From assembly GCA_944380355.1 (NCBI GenBank), contig CALWHJ010000001.1, positions 124,001 to 188,000 on the forward strand: a stretch of DNA of 64,000 nucleotides, in the 5' to 3' direction. The translations under genes were made by a program, and so were the position numbers. Positions 49,401-58,350 of the stretch are shown here, piece by piece (positions within the stretch are counted from its first letter, which is position 1; every line of letters begins with the position of its first letter). Below the pieces are notes generated by a model. The model was not told where the DNA came from, ran no database searches, and saw nothing but the letters and a program-made list of their open reading frames with translations. Source of the stretch: an uncultured Christensenellaceae bacterium (lineage in GTDB: Bacteria; Bacillota; Clostridia; Christensenellales; UBA3700).

Positions 49401-50912
49401 TTATTCCTCCACTATATTTTTTGCATTCTGATAGCAAAGTGCCTTTGCTACGTTGATAGCGTACTTGTCTTCGCCGTCTTTCATAAGACCGCCCAAAAAG
49501 TCGCATACGATTTGTCTGTAATAGTCGTGTCTTGTATAGGACAGGAAGCTTCTGCTGTCCGTAAGCATACCTACCAGCGAGCCTACGTGAGACAATTCCG
49601 AGAGAATTTCGAGCGTCTCGTACATACCTCTCTTGTGGTCGCAGAACCACCAGCTTATACCGAGCACTACGTTTCTGAACGCTCCGCACATCGTAACCAA
49701 AGGATAGTACATTGTGGGATTGAGCGTATAGATTATTGTCTTGGGCAAAGCGTTCTGGCTGTTAAGATTGTCGATATATCTTTTTATACGAGCCACGTCG
49801 AAAGCGTCGCCTACGCAATCGAAGCCCGCGTCTCTTCCGCACTGAGCGAACATCGCGCTGTTGGAGTTTCTCGTAACGGCAAGATGCAACTGCATAACCA
49901 TATTGCGTTTTGCGTACTCTTTTCCGAAGAAGTTGTACAGATATCCCCAAAAACCGTCGTAATCCTTATCGTCGACTTCTTTGCCTTTAAGCAGATTTTT
50001 AAAGGTTTTGTCTGCGTCTTTGAAGTCTGCTATACTCTCGGGGAAGCCCTGTACGCCTACGTCGGAGAACTTACATCCGAGGGATACGAAGTAGTCCATT
50101 CTCTTTTCTACTGCTTCTTCGAGGTCGGCAAGGTCTTTTATCTTTACGCCCGCCGCGCTGCCCAGCTTGGATATGTAATCGGCGTAGTTTTTGTCCTTTG
50201 CGAGTACGATATTGTCTACTCTGAAAGAAGGAACTACCTTTGCCTTGATACCCTCGTCCTTTGCGATGAGTTCGTGATATTCGAGAGAGTCGCAGGGGTC
50301 GTCCGTCGTGGCTATGTATTCCACGTTTGCCATCGCGATGAGTTTTCTCGGATAGAGTTGTTTGTCCGCGATAACCTTGTTTGCTTTATCCCAGATCTCC
50401 TTGGCGTTGTCCTCGTTGAGAGGCAGTGTGATACCGAAGAAAAATCCGAGTTCGAGCGCTACCCAATCCTTGATAGGATTGCCGTAAGCTTCGCCTACCG
50501 CCTTGGCAAAACGCATGAACTTGTCGTACATGTCGGCGTCGCCCGTGATATACTTTTCGTCGATGCCGTACGCTCTCATTAGACGCCACTTATAGTGGTC
50601 GCCCGCAAGCCACATTTCTCCTATGTCGCTAAAAGGCTTGTCCTCGTAAATCTCCTTGGGAGAGAGATGACAGTGATAGTCTATGATTGGCAAATCCTTG
50701 ACCTCGTCATAGAGTTTGCGCGCGTACTTGCTTTTGAGTACGTCCACCAACGCGGTGCAATCCGCTTTGACGTCCTTGACTTTTTTAGTCTGCGCCGTCT
50801 TCTTTGCCGCGGTAGCCGCCTTGGCAGCCTTAGCAGCGAGTTTCTTGGTCGAAGCCGTCTTTGCTCCTGTGCTCTTTACGCTTGCAGTCTTTTTATCTTT
50901 GGACTCTGCCAC
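49401..50912 (-). CDS. uxaC: Glucuronate isomerase with Lys/Ala-rich N-terminal extension
   Basis: Converts D-glucuronate to D-fructuronate (or galacturonate to tagaturonate). The catalytic body starts near residue 55: LPIIDYHCHLSPKEI with the metal His pair, then KDWVALELGFFFGI and the late WWFCDHKRGM and GMLTDSRSFLSYTRHDYYR. In front of it lie about 45 residues rich in Lys, Ala and Thr (TKKLAAKAAKAATAAKKTAQ), absent from ordinary UxaC, which has about 465 residues. The start chosen is GTG 50,912, with GGAGGAG eight bases upstream; it overlaps the end of kdgK by 20 nt. A TTG at 50,930 is the alternative. The tail resembles histone H1-like DNA-binding tails. Confidence 0.93.
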   Translation of the reverse strand: MAESKDKKTASVKSTGAKTASTKKLAAKAAKAATAAKKTAQTKKVKDVKADCTALVDVLKSKYARKLYDEVKDLPIIDYHCHLSPKEIYEDKPFSDIGEMWLAGDHYKWRLMRAYGIDEKYITGDADMYDKFMRFAKAVGEAYGNPIKDWVALELGFFFGITLPLNEDNAKEIWDKANKVIADKQLYPRKLIAMANVEYIATTDDPCDSLEYHELIAKDEGIKAKVVPSFRVDNIVLAKDKNYADYISKLGSAAGVKIKDLADLEEAVEKRMDYFVSLGCKFSDVGVQGFPESIADFKDADKTFKNLLKGKEVDDKDYDGFWGYLYNFFGKEYAKRNMVMQLHLAVTRNSNSAMFAQCGRDAGFDCVGDAFDVARIKRYIDNLNSQNALPKTIIYTLNPTMYYPLVTMCGAFRNVVLGISWWFCDHKRGMYETLEILSELSHVGSLVGMLTDSRSFLSYTRHDYYRQIVCDFLGGLMKDGEDKYAINVAKALCYQNAKNIVEE

Positions 50913-51918
50913 TTCCGTCTCCTCCGGCAAGTTTATTTACTTCGTCAACGCTGATTACGTTGAAGTCGCCCTCAACAGTGTGCTTGAGACAAGATGCAGC
51001 CACAGCGAATTCGATAGCGTTTTGCGCGCCGAGATTGTTGTGCAAGCCGTATATAAGACCTGCGCCGAAACTGTCTCCGCCTCCTACTCTGTCAACGATG
51101 TCTATCATATATTTTTTGGATTTGTATACGCCGTCTTTGTCTATAAGAATTGCCGACCAGCCGTTACGCGATGCGGATACGGACTCTCTCAAAGTAAACG
51201 CAACGTATTTTACTGCGGGGAACTTTTTCATAAGCTGTCTTCCGATACTCTCGTAACCATCTACGGAAAGTACTCCCGCGTTTATATCGGTATTCTGTGC
51301 CTCGATACCGAATACGTCCTTGCTGTCCTCCTCGTTGGAGATAAGCACGTCGACGTACTTGACGAGCTTGGACATTACCTTGTTGGCTTTTTCCTTGCTC
51401 CAAAGTTTTTTGCGGTAATTGAGGTCGCAAGAAACGGTGATATTCTTTTTCTTTGCGGCTTTCAAAATCATTTCGGTGATTTCCGCAAGACTGTCGCTGA
51501 CGGCGGGGGTAATGCCCGTCCAATGCAACCATTCTACTCCGTCGAAAATTTTATCCACGTCGAAGTCCTTTTTGTCTGCGGTAGCTATACTGCTTCCTGC
51601 GCGGTCGTAAATGACGTTGCTGCCTCTTTGCGAACAGCCTTTTTCGCAGAAGTAGATACCTATTCTGTCGCCGCCTCTTGCTATGTAACTCGTATCGACG
51701 CCCCATCCTCTCAGCTCTTTGATGCACTTGTCGCCGAGAGCGTTTTTGGGAAGCTTGCTTACAAACGCTACGTCTTCGCCGAATTGCGCGAGCGATACTG
51801 CTACGTTAGCTTCGCCGCCGCCGAATACTATTTCAAAACTGTCCGCCTGCATAAAACGCTTGTAACCTACGGGTTGCAAACGCATCATTATTTCGCCTAA
51901 CGTGATAATCTTAGCCAT
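50893..51918 (-). CDS. kdgK: 2-keto-3-deoxygluconate kinase
   Basis: A PfkB/ribokinase-family kinase that makes KDPG from 2-keto-3-deoxygluconate. In 341 residues it shows GEIMMRLQP, FGGGEANVAVSLAQFG (substrate loop), SCDLNYRKKLW and the C-terminal GGGDSFGAGLIYG with the catalytic Asp. Its ATG shares one base with the kdgA stop (TAATG), so the two are translationally coupled. Its 3' end carries the ribosome site of uxaC. Confidence 0.94.
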   Translation of the reverse strand: MAKIITLGEIMMRLQPVGYKRFMQADSFEIVFGGGEANVAVSLAQFGEDVAFVSKLPKNALGDKCIKELRGWGVDTSYIARGGDRIGIYFCEKGCSQRGSNVIYDRAGSSIATADKKDFDVDKIFDGVEWLHWTGITPAVSDSLAEITEMILKAAKKKNITVSCDLNYRKKLWSKEKANKVMSKLVKYVDVLISNEEDSKDVFGIEAQNTDINAGVLSVDGYESIGRQLMKKFPAVKYVAFTLRESVSASRNGWSAILIDKDGVYKSKKYMIDIVDRVGGGDSFGAGLIYGLHNNLGAQNAIEFAVAASCLKHTVEGDFNVISVDEVNKLAGGDGSGRVQR

Positions 51919-52568
51919 TATTTTCTGCCTCCGATTACGGACTGAACCTTGTCAACGAAAGCCTTGCATACGGCAGTAACCTTATCGTAATCTCCGGTCT
52001 TTGCGTCCTTAGTGAGGAAAGAGCCTGCTCCGACAGCAAATGCGCCTGCCTTAAACCACTCTTCGACATTCTCCGCGCTTACGCCGCCCGTAGGCATAAT
52101 GTTTGCGTGAGGGAAAGGTCCCTTGAGTGCTTTGAGTCCCGCGGGTTTAGCAATGTCTCCGGGGAAGAGTTTGAGCACGTCGACACCGTATTCCATAGCC
52201 GTCTGCGCTTCGGTAGGGGTCATTACTCCCGTCATTACGGGGATGCCGTAACGGTTGCACATTTTTACCGTTTCGATATTGAGCGAAGGACTTACGACAA
52301 ATTTTGCTCCCGCAAGAATAGCAATTCTGGCAGTCTCAGGGTCGAGCACGGTGCCAGCGCCGATTACCATATCGCTGCCCTTGTATTTTTCAGTAAGACT
52401 TTTTATAAGCGAATCCGCTCCCGGTACGGTAAAAGTTACTTCGATTATCTTGATACCGCCCTTGTAACAAGCGTCTACCGTCTTTACGGCGGTGTCGAGA
52501 CTGTCGCCTCTGATGACGGCTACGACTCCCAGCTTTTCGATTGTTTCATAAATACGATACTTTTCCAT
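51918..52568 (-). CDS. kdgA: KDPG aldolase (bifunctional KDPG/KHG aldolase)
   Basis: Splits 2-keto-3-deoxy-6-phosphogluconate into pyruvate and glyceraldehyde-3-phosphate. The 216-residue class I aldolase has VVAVIRGD at the start, IIEVTFTVPGAD with the catalytic Glu, GAGTVLDPETA, AGAKFVVSPSLN with the Schiff-base Lys (about residue 95-130) and MPTGGVSAEN. The ATG at 52,568 follows GGAGATAT; the frame extends 10 codons upstream without a site. First gene of the locus. Confidence 0.95.
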   Translation of the reverse strand: MEKYRIYETIEKLGVVAVIRGDSLDTAVKTVDACYKGGIKIIEVTFTVPGADSLIKSLTEKYKGSDMVIGAGTVLDPETARIAILAGAKFVVSPSLNIETVKMCNRYGIPVMTGVMTPTEAQTAMEYGVDVLKLFPGDIAKPAGLKALKGPFPHANIMPTGGVSAENVEEWFKAGAFAVGAGSFLTKDAKTGDYDKVTAVCKAFVDKVQSVIGGRK

Positions 52569-52620
52569 ATATCTCCTCTGTGTCCTAACGGACAGCATAA
52601 AATTTCACACACTTTCGCAG

Positions 52621-52649
52621 TCTATAATTATTATAATATGGTCGTTCAA
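52621..52649 (-). promoter_or_regulatory. Head promoter of the glucuronate locus
   Basis: Minus strand -35 TTGAAC (52,644-52,649), 17-bp spacer, -10 TATAGA (52,621-52,626), about 55 bp upstream of kdgA. It shares a 180-bp gap with the divergent araC-type promoter, as expected for coregulation. Confidence 0.6.
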
Positions 52650-52680
52650 AAAAAACAATACTATTTTTGCATCAAAATTA

Positions 52681-52709
52681 TGGACAAAATAGGTTTGATG
52701 GTTTATAAT
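52681..52709 (+). promoter_or_regulatory. Promoter of the AraC-type regulator
   Basis: -35 TGGACA (52,681-52,686), 17-bp spacer, -10 TATAAT (52,704-52,709); ribosome site GGAGG at 52,741. Confidence 0.75.
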
Positions 52710-52751
52710 ATACCTATCATCGACACAAAAGCGCAAAGGCGGAGGTTTATT

Positions 52752-53513
52752 ATGCCGTTTATCAATTACATAGGCAAGAATATGAAGACGTACGACGTCA
52801 AACAACACAAGCACAATTTCTGGGAGATTATATACTGCACCAACGGTTCGGGCAGAATTACATTCGAGAACGGAAAACCTCTCGACTATACTCAAAACGA
52901 GGTCGTCGTCATACCCCCCAACACTCTGCACAGCAATTCTTCACAGAGCGGTTTTAAGAATATACATATGACCGTAGCGGGTTGGACGCCCAACTTCAAA
53001 GGCGCGGTAGTCATCAAGGATAACCAGCAAAAAGACTTGTACACTACGATGAATATGTGTTTCCGTCACTTCTCTCAGACGAAGTCTTGTTCGTCCAACA
53101 TTATAATGTCTTTTACAGACCTTATACTCGGCTTTATAATGCAATTTGACGGTACGCTTCAGACCAGCCACCATATCGAAACGATTGCCAACGCAATTAT
53201 CGAAAACTATGCCGACCCTAACTTCAACATAGATTCCGTCTACGGTGAATTCGATTTGTCAAAGGATTACATAAGAAGACAGTTTATCAAGGAGAAAGGC
53301 ATCTCTCCTCTGCAATTTCTCAACAATACTCGTATCAACTGTGCACAGAAGCTTTTGCTGTCGCGCAACATTAACAATCTTAAAATTTACGAGATTGCGG
53401 AAAGATGCGGTTTTAACGACCAACTCTATTTCTCGAGAGTATTCAAGAAAATTGTAGGCGTAAGCCCCAAAGAGTATATAGGAGAGCCTACCAACGACCA
53501 ATACAACAGCTGA
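52752..53513 (+). CDS. AraC-family transcriptional regulator
   Basis: The 253-residue protein joins an N-terminal cupin-like sensor (KQHKHNFWEIIYCTNGSG, VVVIPPNTLHSN) to two C-terminal helix-turn-helix motifs: IDSVYGEFDLSKDYIRRQFIK and IYEIAERCGFNDQLYFSRVF, ending in the family motif VGVSPKEYI. The start is ATG 52,752 behind GGAGG; a longer frame upstream antisense to kdgA is not coding. It is transcribed away from kdgA, which suggests it senses a uronate or glycoside and activates the locus. Target sites cannot be named. Confidence 0.92.
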   Translation: MPFINYIGKNMKTYDVKQHKHNFWEIIYCTNGSGRITFENGKPLDYTQNEVVVIPPNTLHSNSSQSGFKNIHMTVAGWTPNFKGAVVIKDNQQKDLYTTMNMCFRHFSQTKSCSSNIIMSFTDLILGFIMQFDGTLQTSHHIETIANAIIENYADPNFNIDSVYGEFDLSKDYIRRQFIKEKGISPLQFLNNTRINCAQKLLLSRNINNLKIYEIAERCGFNDQLYFSRVFKKIVGVSPKEYIGEPTNDQYNS

Positions 53514-53872
53514 TTCAAAGTCAATTTGTATGGACGATAAAGTTCTTGTTTACAGAGCGTTTACGCCCTTTGCAAAAACGCGACAGCTTTAGAATCTTCG
53601 GAATAAAGCTTATTATTATTTATCAGTATGATAAAATACAATATGATAAAAATTATAAAAGACGGAAAAATTTCCGTCTTTTCGTTTTGGTGGGTGAATT
53701 ATTTTTTTGCAATTTTATAAAGCCGTTTGCGCTATGACTGTCCTAAAGATTATTACCGCTCCGAAACTCTCGCGCGCCGGATAAACTTTCCGAGCACAAA
53801 ATCCGCATACACATAATCCAAGCGCAAAAACGCAGAATTATTTTACAGAAACAATCACAAGCGCGTTATCCT
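53514..53872. other. Spacer holding the regulator's terminator
   Basis: Apart from the hairpin at 53,657-53,682 I see no gene, promoter or repeat. The rest is of ordinary composition. Confidence 0.4.
53655..53690 (+). terminator. Terminator of the AraC-type regulator gene
   Basis: AAAAGACGGAAA pairs with TTTCCGTCTTTT (53,657-53,668 with 53,671-53,682) and is followed by CGTTTT. It lies about 140 bp after the stop. Confidence 0.75.
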
Positions 53873-56794
53873 TTACAACTCGAAGTAAAGAGTCTTTACT
53901 TCGTATGCGGTAAGCTTAAGATTGAGTTTGTCGAGTTTTACGCTGTTGTCTTCAAGCATATCCGTCTCGAATACCGCTTTGTATCCGAATTGAGGCGTAA
54001 GCGAAACTTTCGCATCCTTGCCGTATCTTTCCAAAAGTCTTACGACTATTCCCTTGCCGTTTTCTGATACTTTAACCGTTTCGACGATAACGTCTCCGTT
54101 GACTTGAATAATACTGTTGCTTTCTCCGCTCTCACCTATTATCAAGGGATTGTTGTAACAATATCCTCTCTTTACGACGTCGCTATCCTGCCAGCTGCCT
54201 TCGTGAGGATAGAAGGCGTATGCAAAAGTATGACGACACATATCGCACTCGGGGTCGGGATATTTAGGAGAACGCAAGAGATTAAGAGAGATTATTCCCT
54301 CTTTTACTCTGTATCCGTACTTACAATCGTTGATTACCGCAACGCCGTAGCCGTCCTTATCCACGTTGACGAACTTGTGCGCGCAAATCTCGAATTGCGC
54401 TCTTCTGACGGGCGTATCGTCGAGAGTGCTTCTGTCAACGTTGCCGAACTGAATGTCGCAGTTTACGGTATCTCCGTATACCGCAGGCGCAAAATCCGCT
54501 CTGAGCATTTTATAACTTTCTCTCCACTCCGCTTCCGTCTCGAAGTTGACGAGTTTATCGCCCTGAGTAAGTATTACTTTCTGCTTGAGAAGGCTCTTTC
54601 CGTATTTATACAGACTCTCTCTTACCGCCTGTACACCGTCTACGTATGAGTTGACGGACAAAAGCTTGAAATATCCTTTTTTCATTTTGGGATAATCTAT
54701 ATTGATATCCCACGCATTGTAGTGCATTTTAGGGTCGCTGTATACGGTCAGCTTGTTGAGATAACCGTTGCAAAGCTCCTTGTTGCACTTTTTGTCGAAA
54801 AGCGAATTGATACTGCCGTCGGGTGCAAAAGTGATTTTTATCACATTGTTTTCAAGCACGTTGTCTTCTGCGGTAAGTTTTCCTTTTACCTCTGCCTTTT
54901 TGAGAGGTGCGACGGAATAAGCCTTTACATCCGCTTCGTACCACTCGTCGCCTTCCTTGACGTACTCTTTTCTGTCAAATCCCGCAGGATTTACCGCGCA
55001 CAATTTTTTGTCTTTAGACAAAAGGGCTATGAGTTCGTCACGCATCTTTGTCACTTGTGAGTACAGCTCGGCGTATCTTTCAAGGCTTTCGTCATATACG
55101 CGCTTTATAGACGAGCCGGGTATGATATCGTGGAATTGATACAAAAGCACCTCTTTCCATATATCTTCGAGCTTGCCGTAATCGTATTTTTTGCCGTTTG
55201 CTTTTGCTACCGCGCACAGCCATTCGACGTTGTGAAGTTCCCTCTCCATAAGTCTGTTGTACTTTTTATTTCTCGCCTGAGAAGTATAAGTACCCTGATG
55301 CTTTTCGAGATAGAGTTCGCCGTCGTATACGGGAATTACATCCCTGCTTTCTTTGTCTATATCTTCGAAGAACTCGACTGCGGGACGTCTGACAACCTTG
55401 TCAAGTCCACTGCAGTTCTTTTCCCTCTCCGTAAACTCAATATGAGCTTCGCCGGGACCGCCGCCGCCGTCACCGATGCCGTACACGAGCAACGCCTTGT
55501 CTATCTGGTCCTTATGAGGATTGCCGTTGTCCGATTTTACGATTGCCACAGGAGAAGCCGACGAATTGTATGTACCCTGAGGTGGCATATGCGACAGCAC
55601 CTCGGAGCCGTCTATACCCTTCCAAATAAAGGTCTTGTAAGGGAATTTGTTTTGCATATTCCACGTGAGTTTTATCGTCATAAAGTATTCTCTGCCGCAC
55701 TTTTTGATAATCTGCGGCAAAGACGCGGGATAACCGAATACGTCGGGAAGCCATACCACTTTGCAATGTTTGCCGAATTCGTCCTTAAAGAATTTTTCTC
55801 CGTAAAGGAATTGTCTTATGATTGACTCGCCGCAAGGAATGTTACAATCGTTTTCCGTCCACATTCCTCCCTGCACTTCGACGTTGCCTTTGGCAATCTG
55901 CTTTTTGAATCTGTCGTAAAGTTCGGGAGCTTCTTCCTTTACCCATTGGAAAAGCTGAGCTTGTGACGCGCCGAATTTGTATCCGGGATACTTTTCTATG
56001 TTATACAGCGCATTGGCAAAAGTACGCACGCCTTTGCGTTTTGTTTCTCTTATAGGCCACAGCCACGCAAGGTCGATATGCGCGTGTCCTATCGCGGTAT
56101 ATTCCGTACACTTGTCGGTCATAGGCACGGCAAGCGTAGCCGCAAGTACGGCGTGTGCGTCCTTGACGTTTTTGAGCGACAGCAAATAACTCGAATTGAG
56201 TGCTTTGTTGATTTCCTTGCAACGCTCTTTAGTGAGATGCTTGTTTTTGCCGTAAGTCAAAAGCAACATCGTCAAAGTGAGATAATCGTAATAATATTTG
56301 AGTGCGTCGTCATTGCATATAGCTATATCCTTACGCACGAGCTTTGCCTTTTTACCCTTGTTGAAACCGCAGTCCACAAGCAGATTAACTTCTTCTCCGC
56401 CCTCTGCTTTTGCAAACAGTTCCACGACCTGTTTGCCTTTGAGCGCCTGCACGATATCCACGGTATCCAGCACGCGGGTTATGCCCTGAGTAATCTTATC
56501 GTCTATATAAACCGCGCCTTCTCCGCTTACGTTAATAAGCGCGACTACGTGTTTGCCGGCGCAATTCTCGGGTACTTTACCGTTGAATTTGAACCAAGCG
56601 CAATCGAACTTCTCTCCCCATACGGCACCTTTTCTGACAGGCACAAAAGTTGCCTTGTCCAAATCCTCCTTGCGGATAGGTTCTTTACTGAGCGCACCCT
56701 CGCAACTCAATTTACCGACCACCTTGTAGATTCTGTTGCTAATCTCCAGAAGTCTTGAAAGATGATGCGGGTACAATGCAATTTTTTCTATCAT
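53873..56794 (-). CDS. Alpha-mannosidase, glycoside hydrolase family 38
   Basis: The 973-residue protein has the GH38 plan. N-terminal accessory domain to about 235; catalytic domain with IGHAHIDLAWLWPIRETKRK (metal His and Asp, about 243), VQGGMWTENDCN, and VVWLPDVFGYPASLP with the nucleophile Asp (about 350); GIGDGGGGPGEAH; then helical and beta-sandwich domains. Zinc-dependent, retaining. No signal peptide, so cytoplasmic. It has its own promoter (56,888-56,917) upstream of the locus and probably removes alpha-mannose from imported oligosaccharide. Specificity within GH38 unknown. Confidence 0.93.
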   Translation of the reverse strand: MIEKIALYPHHLSRLLEISNRIYKVVGKLSCEGALSKEPIRKEDLDKATFVPVRKGAVWGEKFDCAWFKFNGKVPENCAGKHVVALINVSGEGAVYIDDKITQGITRVLDTVDIVQALKGKQVVELFAKAEGGEEVNLLVDCGFNKGKKAKLVRKDIAICNDDALKYYYDYLTLTMLLLTYGKNKHLTKERCKEINKALNSSYLLSLKNVKDAHAVLAATLAVPMTDKCTEYTAIGHAHIDLAWLWPIRETKRKGVRTFANALYNIEKYPGYKFGASQAQLFQWVKEEAPELYDRFKKQIAKGNVEVQGGMWTENDCNIPCGESIIRQFLYGEKFFKDEFGKHCKVVWLPDVFGYPASLPQIIKKCGREYFMTIKLTWNMQNKFPYKTFIWKGIDGSEVLSHMPPQGTYNSSASPVAIVKSDNGNPHKDQIDKALLVYGIGDGGGGPGEAHIEFTEREKNCSGLDKVVRRPAVEFFEDIDKESRDVIPVYDGELYLEKHQGTYTSQARNKKYNRLMERELHNVEWLCAVAKANGKKYDYGKLEDIWKEVLLYQFHDIIPGSSIKRVYDESLERYAELYSQVTKMRDELIALLSKDKKLCAVNPAGFDRKEYVKEGDEWYEADVKAYSVAPLKKAEVKGKLTAEDNVLENNVIKITFAPDGSINSLFDKKCNKELCNGYLNKLTVYSDPKMHYNAWDINIDYPKMKKGYFKLLSVNSYVDGVQAVRESLYKYGKSLLKQKVILTQGDKLVNFETEAEWRESYKMLRADFAPAVYGDTVNCDIQFGNVDRSTLDDTPVRRAQFEICAHKFVNVDKDGYGVAVINDCKYGYRVKEGIISLNLLRSPKYPDPECDMCRHTFAYAFYPHEGSWQDSDVVKRGYCYNNPLIIGESGESNSIIQVNGDVIVETVKVSENGKGIVVRLLERYGKDAKVSLTPQFGYKAVFETDMLEDNSVKLDKLNLKLTAYEVKTLYFEL

Positions 56795-56887
56795 AATTAT
56801 CCTCTCGTTTTACTCTCTTGTTTTACTCTTTTGCGATAACTTTTACATACGTCAACCGCCCTCGCGCTCGCGTATATTACAATTGAT

Positions 56888-56917
56888 ATTATAAACTAAA
56901 TCAAATAGTATTGTCAA
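56888..56917 (-). promoter_or_regulatory. Promoter of the GH38 alpha-mannosidase gene
   Basis: Minus strand -35 TTGACA (56,912-56,917), 18-bp spacer, -10 TATAAT (56,888-56,893). Confidence 0.75.
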
Positions 56918-57053
56918 TGCGCTTTTTCAAATACCTTGAAAATTTCACCCGATTTTCTAACCGTTTTGTCCATATAATTTTTATATCGTACTATAAATCC
57001 GGCGCGAATGCAAAAAGCGCGACAATCGCGGGGGATTTTTTACAAAATATACC

Positions 57054-57082
57054 TTGACACAGCGCATTTTTAAATATATACT
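57054..57082 (+). promoter_or_regulatory. Promoter of the lipoprotein gene at 57,117
   Basis: -35 TTGACA (57,054-57,059), 17-bp spacer, -10 TATACT (57,077-57,082). Confidence 0.85.
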
Positions 57083-57116
57083 TTAGATAACAAACCAACA
57101 TTTTGGGAGAAGAATT

Positions 57117-58130
57117 ATGAAGAAATCTTTAATCGTTTTTGCCGTTTTGGCAATAATTTTGACAAGCTGTCTGGCTTTTACGGCCTGCTCAGACCCTCTC
57201 AACGTAACAATCGTGCCCGTCGATTACTCGGCAGTACTCAATGACTACCTCAAATATCCCGACGAAGCAAACGTAACCAGTATGCAAGCCGTAGAGAGAA
57301 ACGTAGCAGATATTTATGCCGACGCTTCGCTTACCGACGCTGAAAAAGTCGCTCAGATTATGGACAGAGCTACTTACAACGAAATGGAGTGCGAATACTT
57401 CGCATATTTTGTGGATAAGGTAGGTACTACCAACCTCGGTAATAACTCCGGTACTCTCCTCTATCAAAGACTGAGAAGGCAGAGCGATACCCTCAAGGAC
57501 GACACTACCGTCAAACTGCCCGTCAACCACAACTTTGACGCTATAGCATCCTCTTCCGTTACGGCTGCCGACATCAGATACGTTAAGGACGGCAAATACT
57601 TCAGAATGGACTGCGGCTCAAGCGATATGACTTATGACAGCAAAACCGGTCTCGTCGTAGGAAGCAACTGGAAGAGACAAAGCCGCGGCAACTGGAACAA
57701 GACGGAAAATGCCGCTGACTCCAGAAGCTACGACGAAGCAAGAAAGATTGCTATCAATTGGAGCGCCGAAGGCATAGTCGATTCCGAAAACATTACTATT
57801 CAAAGCAAAGTAGACGAAAATACGGGTAAAGTTTATTACGAACTTTCCTTCTCTATCGACGTTGATGTCGCTAATGCTGACAGCACCACCATCGGCAGAC
57901 TAGAAAACGATAACGGCGGTAGCAATATGAAATTCGAATACTGCAAGTTCAAAGTTCAAATTTGGGACTGCGGTCTTGCAAAATACTATGAGATAGAGGA
58001 AAGCTGGAGCGGTACCATCGTAATGTACAGCGGCTCCGCTCAGTCTGTTACCAAAGTAGTATTCAGCTACTCCGAAGCAGATATGGACGACTCCGCAAGC
58101 CTTGCTATCCGCGACTCCATAGGAGTATAA
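57117..58130 (+). CDS. Lipoprotein of unknown function
   Basis: The signal peptide ends with the lipobox AFTAC (Cys about residue 24). The 337-residue product has an N-terminal helical part (VERNVADIYADASLTDAEKVAQIMDRA) and a beta-rich C-terminal half (KFEYCKFKVQIWDC, WSGTIVMYSGSAQSVTKVVFSY). I recognise no family. Like the lipoprotein at 35,433-36,362 it is acidic and rich in Asp and Tyr, but homology between them is not established. Monocistronic, with a consensus promoter, ribosome site GGGAGAAG and a terminator. Transcribed away from the alpha-mannosidase gene. Confidence 0.75.
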   Translation: MKKSLIVFAVLAIILTSCLAFTACSDPLNVTIVPVDYSAVLNDYLKYPDEANVTSMQAVERNVADIYADASLTDAEKVAQIMDRATYNEMECEYFAYFVDKVGTTNLGNNSGTLLYQRLRRQSDTLKDDTTVKLPVNHNFDAIASSSVTAADIRYVKDGKYFRMDCGSSDMTYDSKTGLVVGSNWKRQSRGNWNKTENAADSRSYDEARKIAINWSAEGIVDSENITIQSKVDENTGKVYYELSFSIDVDVANADSTTIGRLENDNGGSNMKFEYCKFKVQIWDCGLAKYYEIEESWSGTIVMYSGSAQSVTKVVFSYSEADMDDSASLAIRDSIGV

Positions 58131-58169
58131 TCCCCCTCATTCAAAACAACTCAAAAACTTAACAACTCA

Positions 58170-58200
58170 AAAAGCCGCTCTTTTTCGAGCGGCTTTTTTA
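58170..58200 (+). terminator. Terminator of the lipoprotein gene
   Basis: AAGCCGCTC pairs with GAGCGGCTT (58,172-58,180 with 58,187-58,195), followed by TTTTTA. Confidence 0.9.
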
Positions 58201-58350
58201 TTTCGTTTTTTTGCGTTTTGCGATTTTTATATTTAAGCTAAAAAACGGCTTCGATAAATAAATCTTTTTGAATTAATTTAAATGTATTTTTGAGTTAACT
58301 CAAATGTGTTTGGCTTTATTTATAGACTGCTTAACCAAGCTTATTCTTCC

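Noticed and set aside
52107-52751. Upstream extension of the AraC-type regulator frame antisense to kdgA
   Set aside because: A GGAGG ribosome site and ATG at 52,752 give a normal-length regulator; the extension overlaps the divergent promoter and gene.
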